Of a stretch of 31,700 nucleotides of DNA, positions 22,400 through 29,322 are shown piece by piece; positions within the stretch are counted from its first letter, which is position 1, and the number at the start of each line of letters is the position of its first letter. Both the position numbers and the translations under genes were made by a program. Source of the stretch: CAVRJC01 sp964505725 (lineage in GTDB: Bacteria > Actinomycetota > Acidimicrobiia > IMCC26256 > DASPTH01); NCBI GenBank assembly GCA_964505725.1, contig CAZDJK010000058.1, positions 1-31,700 on the forward strand, given 5' to 3'. A model generated the notes under the pieces. The model was given only the letters and a program-made list of their open reading frames with translations, was not told the DNA's origin and did not search any database.

Positions 22400-22738
22400 A
22401 TGGATCTCGAGGAGCAGCGACGGCGCATCGAGGCCGAGCGCGCGCGGGTCGAGGCGCTCGCGGACGGGCTCCGGTCGGAGTTCGGGCAGACGGAGTCGGA
22501 GGAGAGCGCGGAGCTCGCCGACTACGACCAGCATCCGGCCGACACCGCGACCGACACCTTCGAACGCGAGAAGGATCTCAGCATCCTCGACCAGCTCGAG
22601 GAGGAGCTCGCGGAGCTGCAGGCCGCGCTCGAACGCATCGACAACGGCACATATGGCATCGACGAGGTCACCGGCGAGCCGATCGACCCCGCCCGGCTCG
22701 ACGCGATGCCCACGGCGCGCACCAACATCCCGCGGTGA
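22400..22738 (+). CDS. Cysteine-less DksA/TraR-like (YteA-type) protein
   Basis: 112 residues. The N-terminal two-thirds is a charged coiled coil with DYDQHPADTATDTFEREKD, a hallmark of the YteA/DksA-like group. The C-terminus NGTYGIDEVTGEPIDPARL then PTART matches the DksA zinc-finger region, but the four cysteine positions are Asp88, Thr91, Asn109 and Arg112. The protein has no cysteine at all, so it cannot hold zinc there. DksA-like proteins act on RNA polymerase through the secondary channel; whether this one does is unknown. It lies 14 bases after the Lon-domain gene and overlaps the next gene (GTGA). Confidence 0.87.
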   Translation: MDLEEQRRRIEAERARVEALADGLRSEFGQTESEESAELADYDQHPADTATDTFEREKDLSILDQLEEELAELQAALERIDNGTYGIDEVTGEPIDPARLDAMPTARTNIPR

Positions 22739-22983
22739 CCGACGTCGCCGTCCGGCTCTTCGCGCAGGCGCGCGAGGCCGCGGGGACCGGGAGCGACCGC
22801 TTCGACGCCGACACGCTCGGCGACCTGCTCGATGCCGCTCGCGCGCGCTACGGCCCCGGGTTCGCGGCGGTGCTCGCTCGTGCACGCGTGTGGGTCAACG
22901 GAGACGAGCCGCCGGCGGCGGAGGCGACCCGGCTCCACCCCGGCGACGAGGTCGCCGTCCTCCCCCCGGTCAGCGGCGGATAA
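22735..22983 (+). CDS. MoaD/ThiS-like sulfur-carrier protein
   Basis: 82 residues with a ubiquitin-like fold pattern: VAVRLFAQAREAAG at the start, VWVNGDE in the middle, HPGDEVAVLPPVSGG at the end. The C-terminal Gly-Gly is exposed, as needed for adenylation and thiocarboxylation. It resembles MoaD, the small subunit of molybdopterin synthase, more than ThiS. No moaE, moeB or other molybdopterin gene is in the window, so the partner must be elsewhere. The GTG overlaps the preceding stop by four bases. Confidence 0.85.
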   Translation: MTDVAVRLFAQAREAAGTGSDRFDADTLGDLLDAARARYGPGFAAVLARARVWVNGDEPPAAEATRLHPGDEVAVLPPVSGG

Positions 22984-22998
22984 CGATTACGAGCGAGA

Positions 22999-24225
22999 TC
23001 ACGTCACCATGGCGGCGACGAGCTTGTACGCCGCCTCGGCGGGGCCGAGCTCGTCGGGCCGGAGCAGGTTGGCCATGATCCGCAGCACCCACTCCATCAA
23101 CGTGCGCGACTGCATCCCCACCCGCGTGAGCTCGCGCATCACCGCCGGGTTCCCGATCGCGCGCACGAACGCGCGCGCCACCTTCCAGTAGAGGGCGTAC
23201 GCCGCCTCGAGCTGGTCGACGTAGTCGTGGAGCGCGAGGCCGTCGCCGGTGGCGAGCGCGGCGGACACCGCGCGCGCCGCCATCCGCCCCGTCTCGTAGG
23301 CGACGGAGATCCCCTCGCCGTTGAAGGGGTTGACCGAGCCGGCGGCGTCGCCGACCACGAGCCAGGTCGGGCCGACGTTGGGCACGACCGAACCCCCGGT
23401 CGGCAGCTTCCCGCCGGTGGGCGCGCCACACGCCGAGTCGGGCGAGATGCCCCAGCGGGGCGGCGCGGTCGCCACGAACGCGTCCATGAGCCGGCTCGTG
23501 TTGACGTCCTTCCACCCCGCGAACGTCGACAGCAGCCCGACGCCCACGTTGACGGTGCCGTCGCCGACCGGGAACACCCACCCGTAGCCCGGCAGGTGGT
23601 TGCCGGCCCGGTCGCGCAGGTCGAGGTGGCTCTCGATCCACGGCTCGTCGTGGAAGGGGCTCCGGAAGTAGCCGCGCACCGCCATGCCGAGGGGGTAGGT
23701 GCGGTCCCGCGCGCACCCGAGCGCGCGACCGAACCGCGAGTTGGCCCCGTCGGCCACGACCACGTAGCGGGCCCGGATCGCCTCCACCGCGCCGTCGCGG
23801 CGCACGGCGGCGCCGGTGACGAGACCGCCCTCCGCGAGCGGCTCGACCGCCTCCGCGCCCTGCCAGACGGTCGCACCGGCTTCGGCGGCACGGGCCGCCA
23901 CCATCGCGTCGAGGTCCCGGCGGCGCACCACGTACCCGTACGGCGGGAAGTCCGGGTGGTCGGGCCACGCGAGCTCGAGGGTCACGCCGTGGGCGATGGA
24001 GCGCAGGCCGTCGAAACGGAGAGACTGCGACAGTGCGTCGACGAGGCCCATGTCGTGGAGCTGGCGCACCGCCCGCGGGGTGAGCCCGTCGCCGCAGGTC
24101 TTCTCGCGCGGGAACCGCTTGCGCTCGACCACGAGCACCCGGTAGCCCGCAGAGGCGAGCCAGTACCCGGTGGCGGCGCCCGCCGGGCCCCCGCCGACCA
24201 CGAGCGCGTCCCAGGTCGTGGTCAC
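22999..24225 (-). CDS. menJ: Menaquinone reductase (geranylgeranyl reductase family)
   Basis: 408 residues of an FAD-dependent oxidoreductase. The FAD-binding GGGPAG (residues 11-16) is followed by FPREKTCGDGLTPRAV, VVADGANSRFGRALG, VRGYF, LPGYGWVFPVGDGTVNVGVG, and VGDAAGSVNPFNGEGIS. These blocks closely match M. tuberculosis MenJ (Rv0561c), which saturates one isoprene unit of menaquinone. Archaeal-type lipid reductases are the alternative. It lies divergent from the quinol:cytochrome c reductase operon, which fits quinone modification. The GTG at 24225 places the FAD motif at the usual distance; an upstream ATG at 24327 would add 34 atypical residues. Confidence 0.9.
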   Translation of the reverse strand: MTTTWDALVVGGGPAGAATGYWLASAGYRVLVVERKRFPREKTCGDGLTPRAVRQLHDMGLVDALSQSLRFDGLRSIAHGVTLELAWPDHPDFPPYGYVVRRRDLDAMVAARAAEAGATVWQGAEAVEPLAEGGLVTGAAVRRDGAVEAIRARYVVVADGANSRFGRALGCARDRTYPLGMAVRGYFRSPFHDEPWIESHLDLRDRAGNHLPGYGWVFPVGDGTVNVGVGLLSTFAGWKDVNTSRLMDAFVATAPPRWGISPDSACGAPTGGKLPTGGSVVPNVGPTWLVVGDAAGSVNPFNGEGISVAYETGRMAARAVSAALATGDGLALHDYVDQLEAAYALYWKVARAFVRAIGNPAVMRELTRVGMQSRTLMEWVLRIMANLLRPDELGPAEAAYKLVAAMVT

Positions 24226-24407
24226 GGCCGCGGTGCTTGTGCGCTTGTGATCGAACGGGAGTGCAACATCGGCAGCATCGTCGCGCACGCCCGCGCGCGC
24301 GGGCCTACCCGAACCCACGATGGGCACCCGCCGGAGATAGCGTGATAGGAAACGCTGCGTCGCAGTGATCCCGTCGGTCTCCCCCGATCCGGAGGACTCA
24401 GGGCCCG
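24226..24407. other. Regulatory gap between menJ and the respiratory operon
   Basis: 182 bases without a gene. GCCCGCGCGCGCGGGC (24289-24304) is a perfect 16-base palindrome. TAGCGT (24338-24343) could be the -10 box of the plus-strand operon, but its -35 is poor. AGCGT (24339-24343) and ACGCT (24352-24356) form a small inverted repeat around it. GGAGGA at 24391-24396 is the likely ribosome site, 11 bases from the ATG at 24408, which is rather far. Confidence 0.45.
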
Positions 24408-24950
24408 ATGCCCAACCTGATCCCCGATTGGCTGCCCTTCATGCGACCCGCAGGTCGCCTGATCTTCGCCGTCATCGTCTTCATCGTGGGGATGCTGATC
24501 GCGTACTACTTCTACCGGCGGCCCAAGCCGAACCGCCCGGCGACGTGGGCCGAGTGCATGGCGGGCGCGGTCGGCACCTTCGCGCTCATGACCCTCGGCT
24601 ACGCGGTGATCCCGAGCGAGTGGCTCTACTTCTCCGACAAGTACCTGCAGTTCGACACGACCAAGTTCGTGTTCCGGGCCAACCAGAAGATGCTCTTCTT
24701 CCCGTGGAACTGGCCGTTCAACCTGGTGAAGCAGGACCTGCGCGACCTCGTCGTGATCGGGATCTACGTGGTGATGATCGGCCTCAACGTCGTGCTGTTC
24801 GCGAAGTGGCAGAAGCGCGGTACGGCCGAGGCGGCGCCGGCCGCGCAGGCACCGCGCCTGTCGCGGTTCGGCCGGCCGCTCCGGCGCCGGGCGCCCGCCA
24901 CGGTGGGGGCGGCCAACGGCGGTGGCACCGGCGCGGGAGGTGACGGCTGA
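24408..24950 (+). CDS. Unrecognised three-helix membrane protein, first gene of the bc-complex operon
   Basis: 180 residues, family not recognised. Three hydrophobic helices are visible (about 16-36, 50-69, 112-132). Between the second and third lies a Trp/Phe-rich loop (EWLYFSDKYL, FFPWNWPFN) that probably sits at a membrane surface. The C-terminal 45 residues are an Ala/Arg/Gly-rich tail. There are no heme or metal motifs, and the one cysteine is alone (Cys50). It shares a TGATG junction with the ferredoxin gene, so the two products may work together, for instance as ferredoxin dock or anchor. That is inference. Confidence 0.8.
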   Translation: MPNLIPDWLPFMRPAGRLIFAVIVFIVGMLIAYYFYRRPKPNRPATWAECMAGAVGTFALMTLGYAVIPSEWLYFSDKYLQFDTTKFVFRANQKMLFFPWNWPFNLVKQDLRDLVVIGIYVVMIGLNVVLFAKWQKRGTAEAAPAAQAPRLSRFGRPLRRRAPATVGAANGGGTGAGGDG

Positions 24951-25363
24951 TGGCGCGCACCGACGCGAACCCGCCGATGCCGGACTTCGCGACCGACTAC
25001 TCGCTGCAGGAGGTCGACCCGTCGTTCCTCACCGCTTCGGTCAAGCCCAAGCAGTTCCTCCACATCGACCAGGCCGAGTGCATCCTCTGTGAGGGGTGCG
25101 TCGACATCTGCCCCTGGAAGTGCATCCACATGGTGTCGGTGAGCGCGATCGCCGACGCCGTCAACACCGAGCAGCCGGGTGAGGATCCGCGCGATCAGGT
25201 GGCGTTCATCGTCGACGAGGACATCTGCACCCGCTGCGCGCTGTGTGTCGACCGCTGTCCCACCGGCGTGATCGTGCTCGGCAAGCTGTCACCCCAGGTC
25301 GCCGACGGCGATCCCCACGACCGGACACCGCGCCACGGCTACGCCTACGGCGTCCGGTTCTGA
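24950..25363 (+). CDS. Two-[4Fe-4S] ferredoxin in the bc-complex operon
   Basis: 137 residues. Two complete cluster motifs are present: Cys44, 47, 50, 54 (CILCEGCVDICPWKC) and Cys93, 96, 99, 103 (CTRCALCVDRCPTG), each CxxCxxCxxxCP. About 38 residues separate them, with an insertion longer than in small clostridial ferredoxins. A 40-residue N-terminal extension has no signal peptide, so it acts in the cytoplasm. The second motif resembles NuoI-like 8Fe proteins. Its ATG overlaps the membrane-protein stop, and cytochrome b follows after 41 bases. It may bring electrons to the membrane complex. Confidence 0.92.
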   Translation: MARTDANPPMPDFATDYSLQEVDPSFLTASVKPKQFLHIDQAECILCEGCVDICPWKCIHMVSVSAIADAVNTEQPGEDPRDQVAFIVDEDICTRCALCVDRCPTGVIVLGKLSPQVADGDPHDRTPRHGYAYGVRF

Positions 25364-25404
25364 CGCGGCAAACGAAGAACGCGAAAGGTTCGAGGAGACA
25401 GTTC

Positions 25405-26199
25405 GTGGCCAACGGCAACGGCAGCGGCAACGGGCACGGCGGTCTGAAGGTCGGCCAGGCACTCGAGAAGGTCGACGAGAAGGTCCGCGGATCGCAGGCG
25501 TGGACTGCGATCTTCCGTCCCGGCTCGGTGTTCCGGCGCGGCTACACCGACAGCCCCCGCAACCGCTCCTACGTGATCATGAACAACGTGCTGTACCACC
25601 TTCACCCGGTGAAGGTGAAGCGGCACGCGGTGAAGGTGTCGTACACACTCTGCCTGGGCGGCCTCTCCTTCTTCCTCTTCATCATCCTCACCGTCACCGG
25701 TATCTTCCTCATGTTCTTCTACCGGCCGACGGCGGCGTCGGCCTGGCCCACGATCAAGACGCTCGAGACGGCGGTGACATTCGGCTCGCTCGTGCGCAAC
25801 ATGCACCGATGGGCGGCCCACCTCATGGTGCTCACCGTGTTCCTGCACATGGCGCGCGTCTTCTACCACGGCGCCTACAAGGCTCCCCGCGAGTTCAACT
25901 GGGTGATCGGCGTGGTGCTGCTCACGCTCACCCTGCTGCTCTCGTTCACGGGCTACCTGCTCCCCTGGGACCAGCTCGCGCTGTGGGCGGTCACTGTGGG
26001 TACCAACATGATGGGCTACACGCCCGTCTTCGGGAGCTCGGTGAAATACGTGCTCCTGGGCTCACAACAGATCAGCAACGCAACCCTGTTGCGCTGGTAC
26101 GTGTTGCACGTGTTGCTGTTGCCATTCGTGATCGTGATCTTCATGGCTGTCCACTTCTGGCGCGTCCGCAAGGACGGCGGCGTCTCCGGGCCGCTGTAA
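25405..26199 (+). CDS. qcrB: b6-type cytochrome b (N-terminal half of split cytochrome b)
   Basis: 264 residues from a GTG preceded by GAGGAGA (25392-25398). Four membrane helices carry heme ligands His134/His148 (MHRWAAHLMVLTVFLHMARV) and His235/His250. The second pair is 15 residues apart, as in cytochrome b6, rather than 14 as in mitochondrial cytochrome b. The C-terminus VRKDGGVSGPL also matches b6. Cys83 in TLCLGGLSFF, before FFYRPTAA, aligns with the b6 cysteine that binds heme ci covalently. The protein stops after helix four; the rest is in the next gene. It carries electrons between the quinol sites of the membrane complex. A Gly/Asn-rich cytoplasmic leader covers residues 2-13. Confidence 0.94.
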   Translation: MANGNGSGNGHGGLKVGQALEKVDEKVRGSQAWTAIFRPGSVFRRGYTDSPRNRSYVIMNNVLYHLHPVKVKRHAVKVSYTLCLGGLSFFLFIILTVTGIFLMFFYRPTAASAWPTIKTLETAVTFGSLVRNMHRWAAHLMVLTVFLHMARVFYHGAYKAPREFNWVIGVVLLTLTLLLSFTGYLLPWDQLALWAVTVGTNMMGYTPVFGSSVKYVLLGSQQISNATLLRWYVLHVLLLPFVIVIFMAVHFWRVRKDGGVSGPL

Positions 26200-26201
26200 G
26201 C

Positions 26202-26207
26202 AGGAGG
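26202..26207 (+). promoter_or_regulatory. Ribosome-binding site fixing the subunit-IV start
   Basis: AGGAGG lies five bases before the ATG at 26213. A GTG at 26207 in the same frame overlaps this site itself, so the ATG is the start. Confidence 0.8.
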
Positions 26208-26212
26208 TGACG

Positions 26213-27076
26213 ATGCCCCCCGAGATCCCCGAACACCTCCTCGCCCGCAGCCGCGAACGGCGTCGCGCCCTCGGCCTCCCCGTACCCGGCGAGGAGCCGG
26301 GCGAAGCCGCGGAGGCCCCCGCCGAGGCCGCGGAAGCCCCGCCCGCGGACGCGCCCGCCGAGGTGCCGGCGGCCGCCGCCGCCTCCTCGGAGCCGCCCGC
26401 GGAGGACGTCGAGACCGAGAGCGGCGCCCGGATCCCCGCGCACCTACTGGAGCGCTCGCGCCGCCGCCGGGCCGCGGTCGCCGGTGGTGACGCCGGCGCG
26501 GCCACGCCGGCAGCGGCCGGGACCGCCGCGGCCGCGGCGGCGACCGCCACCCTGCCGGCACCGACGTCGACCGGGCCGGGCGGTCACACCCAGCGCCTGC
26601 TCACGGTGGTGAAGTCGGGGTCGATCCAGCAGACGCGCGCCGAGGCCCAGGACAAGGTGCACACGTGGCCGCATCTGCTCGTGGTCGAGTTCGCCTCGCT
26701 CCTGATCGTCACCGCCGGGCTGCTCGTGTTCTCCGCACTCGTGCGGGCACCGCTGCTCGAGCTGGCCGACTTCAACAAGACCCCGAATCCGTCGAAGGCG
26801 CCGTGGTACTTCCTCGGTCTCCAGGAGCTCCTCACCATGTTCAACCCGGCCGTCGCCGGGGTGACCATCCCGGGAGTCGCGCTCGGGCTGCTCGCGATCG
26901 CGCCGTTCGTCGACAAGAACCCGTCGCACCACCCGAAGGACCGCAAGTTCGCGATCTCGATCTTCACGCTGTTCGTGATGATGTGGGCGGTGCTGGTGAT
27001 CATCGGCTCGTTCTTCCGGGGCCCGGGGTTCAACTTCATCTTCCCGTGGCGTGACGGGATCTTCTTCGAGCTGTAG
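26213..27076 (+). CDS. Subunit-IV-like cytochrome b C-terminal half with an extended N-terminus
   Basis: 287 residues. The last 140 residues resemble subunit IV of b6f or the C-terminal half of cytochrome b: three helices (about 155-178, 216-234, 247-267) and the quinol-site segment PSKAPWYFLGLQELL (193-207), where KAPWYF takes the place of the PEWY motif, as in many menaquinol-oxidising complexes. The first 125 residues are an unusual extension. It has two copies of a motif, IPEHLLARSRERRRA (5-19) and IPAHLLERSRRRRAA (74-88), joined by an Ala/Pro/Glu-rich linker. The extension should be cytoplasmic; its role is unknown. It follows cytochrome b by 13 bases. Confidence 0.92.
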   Translation: MPPEIPEHLLARSRERRRALGLPVPGEEPGEAAEAPAEAAEAPPADAPAEVPAAAAASSEPPAEDVETESGARIPAHLLERSRRRRAAVAGGDAGAATPAAAGTAAAAAATATLPAPTSTGPGGHTQRLLTVVKSGSIQQTRAEAQDKVHTWPHLLVVEFASLLIVTAGLLVFSALVRAPLLELADFNKTPNPSKAPWYFLGLQELLTMFNPAVAGVTIPGVALGLLAIAPFVDKNPSHHPKDRKFAISIFTLFVMMWAVLVIIGSFFRGPGFNFIFPWRDGIFFEL

Positions 27077-27114
27077 GTCGTGGACGTCTTCGAGAGCATC
27101 GAGGTGAACAGGTA

Positions 27115-27987
27115 GTGGGCATCGCGATCGGCATCGTGGTGGTGTTGGCGCTCGCGGTGGTCGCGCTGCTCGTCACCGGGCGCCGGCGCGCCACCACCGG
27201 GCGGCTGAGCCGCGAGACCATGCAGCGCGACCGCAGCGCGGCCGCGTCGGCGGTGCCGGCGGAGGTCGCGCCCGAGGGCGAGGAGTCGATCGAGGAGCAG
27301 AGCGTCGACGCGCGCGCCCGTGCCGACGAGGCCCGGCGCGCGATCGAGGCCGGCGGGTCGACCGTCCCGGCCGTCAGCGAGCCCAAGGCGCCGGTGCGCT
27401 ACGAGCCGGTCGACGAGGAGGAGATCGGGCTCTCCCGCCGCAAGTTCCTCAACCGGGCCATCCTCGGCACCGCAGGTCTCGGCGTCGGCGCGTTCGGGGT
27501 GGCGGCGCTCGGGTTCCTGTGGCCGCAGGCCGCGGGCGGGTTCGGCGGCAAGGTCAACATCGGCTCCGTGTCCGACGCGCAGAGCACCATCGACAAGGCG
27601 CAACCGTTCTACAACGCGGCCGCGCAGTGCTACATCCAGCCTTATCCGAAGGCGGACATCCCGAAGGCGATGAAGGTCGCCGCCTACACGCCGCCGATCA
27701 TCGCCGGCATGCAGGCTGGATTCGTGGCGCTGTGGCAGAAGTGCCCACACCTCGGCTGCCGTGTGCCGTGGTGCCAGAGCTCGCAGTGGTTCGAGTGCCC
27801 GTGCCACGGCTCGAAGTACAACCGGGTGGGCGAGAAGCGCGCCGGGCCCGCACCCCGCGGGATGGACCACTTCGTGTTCCAGATCGCCGGCGGGAGCATC
27901 ATCGTCGACACCGGCAACATCGTGCTCGGCCCTCCCATCGGCACCGACACCACCGGTCAGACCCCGGAGGGTCCGCTCTGTGTGTGA
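27115..27987 (+). CDS. qcrA: Rieske [2Fe-2S] protein with Tat signal
   Basis: 290 residues from a GTG preceded by GAGGTGA (27101-27107). Helix one (2-20) is followed by Arg-Arg-Arg, so its N-terminus should face out. A charged cytoplasmic stretch leads to the twin-arginine motif LSRRKFLNRA (106-115) and helix two (about 116-136). The Rieske fold holds ligands Cys210, His212, Cys228 and His231 (CPHLGC and CPCHGS) and the disulfide pair Cys215/Cys230. An additional Cys220 lies between the two boxes. It passes electrons from menaquinol to the cytochrome c encoded next. Mycobacterial QcrA has three helices; this one shows two. Confidence 0.95.
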   Translation: MGIAIGIVVVLALAVVALLVTGRRRATTGRLSRETMQRDRSAAASAVPAEVAPEGEESIEEQSVDARARADEARRAIEAGGSTVPAVSEPKAPVRYEPVDEEEIGLSRRKFLNRAILGTAGLGVGAFGVAALGFLWPQAAGGFGGKVNIGSVSDAQSTIDKAQPFYNAAAQCYIQPYPKADIPKAMKVAAYTPPIIAGMQAGFVALWQKCPHLGCRVPWCQSSQWFECPCHGSKYNRVGEKRAGPAPRGMDHFVFQIAGGSIIVDTGNIVLGPPIGTDTTGQTPEGPLCV

Positions 27988-28020
27988 GCCTTCGCGCGCC
28001 CAATCGAGGACGAGCACACG

Positions 28021-29322
28021 ATGAGCAGCTTCCGGAGCGTCCTCATCGCGCTGAACCTCGTCGTGTTGGCGGGGTTGATCGTCTTCATCTTCTATCGGGT
28101 CTTCAGTCTGCGTCGGAATCCCGAACCGCGCGAGCCGCAGAACCTCGAGCCGTTCTTCGAAGACGACGTGCTGGAGGGCCCTCACCTGGAGCGCGTGCTC
28201 GGCGTCGCGCTCGTGGCGCTCGTCATCACGGTCCTCGGCCTCGTCGCCTACTTCGTCTGGGAGCCCTTCCGCGGCGTCGATGCGAAGGACGCCTATCTCT
28301 CGCGTTCCATCGCCCGGGGCGCGACGCTCTTCGCGAACAACCAGTCGCCCGCGTACGACGCCACCAAGTCGCTCCTCTGCGCGAACTGCCACGGCGTCGA
28401 CGCCAAGGGTGGATCCGCGCCGTTCACCATCCAGAGCGAGGACCCCTCGTGTGATCCGAACGCCAAGGTCACCGAGCAGTACGTGGCCGAGCACCCCGAG
28501 TGCCTTCCGCAGGTGGTGTCGTGGGCGGCGCCCAACCTCACGACCGAGCCGTTGCGGTTCACCCGCCAGCAGATCACCCAGATCATCACCTACGGGAGAC
28601 CGGGCACGCCGATGCCTGCGTGGGGGGTCGCGAGCGGTCGTGGCTCGCTCGACCCCCAGGCCATCCAGGACCTCGTGAACTACATCGAGAGCATCAAGGT
28701 CACGCCGGAGCAGGCGATCGCGCAGGCGACCGCCGCGCTCAAGAGCGTGCGTACGGACGCCGCGAAGTCGGTGACCACCCATCAGCAGCAGCTCGCGACC
28801 GACCAGGCCGCGCTCGCCGCGCTCCCGGTCGACGCGACTGCCGACCAGGTCCGTATCGCACAGGAGACCGTGGCCAGCGACCAGAAGGAGCTGGCCGCCG
28901 CGATCGTGTGGAACCAGCAGATGCAGAACGCGAGCGACGGCCAGATCCTGTTCCAGAACAACTGCGCGCGCTGCCACACGCGTGGCTGGTCGTACTTCGA
29001 TCCCGACAACCCGGCCGCCAACCCGCTTCCCGCCCCGATGGGCAGCGGCGCGTACGGCCCCAACCTCACCGGTGGTGACGTCGACCGCCAGTTCCCGCCG
29101 CCGGACGGCAACGCCCAGCTGTTCACCTGGATCGACCAGGGCATTCCCGAGCACCAGCAGTACGGCCTCCGCGGCGTGTCGACCGGGCGGATGCCGAACT
29201 TCGGCGGCATGCTGTCGGTGGACCAGATCTGCCAGATCATGGACTACGAGCGGAACATCGACAATCCGCCCGCGCAGACGAGCGCCGCCGCCGGGTGTCC
29301 CGCGGGGACGGTCCCGAAGTGA
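28021..29322 (+). CDS. qcrC: Membrane-anchored diheme cytochrome c of the bc complex
   Basis: 433 residues. Two N-terminal helices (about 7-27 and 58-80) anchor the protein. Two heme-binding motifs follow: CANCH (Cys120, Cys123, His124) and CARCH (Cys315, Cys318, His319). Candidate Met ligands are in GTPMPAWG and GRMPNFGG. Between the domains, residues about 228-300 form an Ala/Gln-rich helical, probably coiled-coil spacer, longer than in QcrC of mycobacteria. The C-domain has extra Cys residues that may form disulfides. It accepts electrons from the Rieske protein. The gene starts 33 bases after qcrA and overlaps the next gene by four. Confidence 0.93.
   Translation: MSSFRSVLIALNLVVLAGLIVFIFYRVFSLRRNPEPREPQNLEPFFEDDVLEGPHLERVLGVALVALVITVLGLVAYFVWEPFRGVDAKDAYLSRSIARGATLFANNQSPAYDATKSLLCANCHGVDAKGGSAPFTIQSEDPSCDPNAKVTEQYVAEHPECLPQVVSWAAPNLTTEPLRFTRQQITQIITYGRPGTPMPAWGVASGRGSLDPQAIQDLVNYIESIKVTPEQAIAQATAALKSVRTDAAKSVTTHQQQLATDQAALAALPVDATADQVRIAQETVASDQKELAAAIVWNQQMQNASDGQILFQNNCARCHTRGWSYFDPDNPAANPLPAPMGSGAYGPNLTGGDVDRQFPPPDGNAQLFTWIDQGIPEHQQYGLRGVSTGRMPNFGGMLSVDQICQIMDYERNIDNPPAQTSAAAGCPAGTVPK

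Noticed and set aside
24226..24327. Upstream ATG extension of menJ by 34 residues
   Set aside because: The added residues do not resemble the family N-terminus, and the FAD motif is already at the usual distance from the GTG at 24225.
24365..24943. Overlapping plus-strand frame across the first gene of the respiratory operon
   Set aside because: Its product is Arg/Pro/Gly-rich. The frame from 24408 gives a membrane protein with a TGATG junction to the ferredoxin gene.
26584..29154. Minus-strand open frame of 856 codons under the respiratory operon
   Set aside because: It is antisense to subunit IV, Rieske and cytochrome c genes with intact motifs and ribosome sites. No protein family is visible in it.
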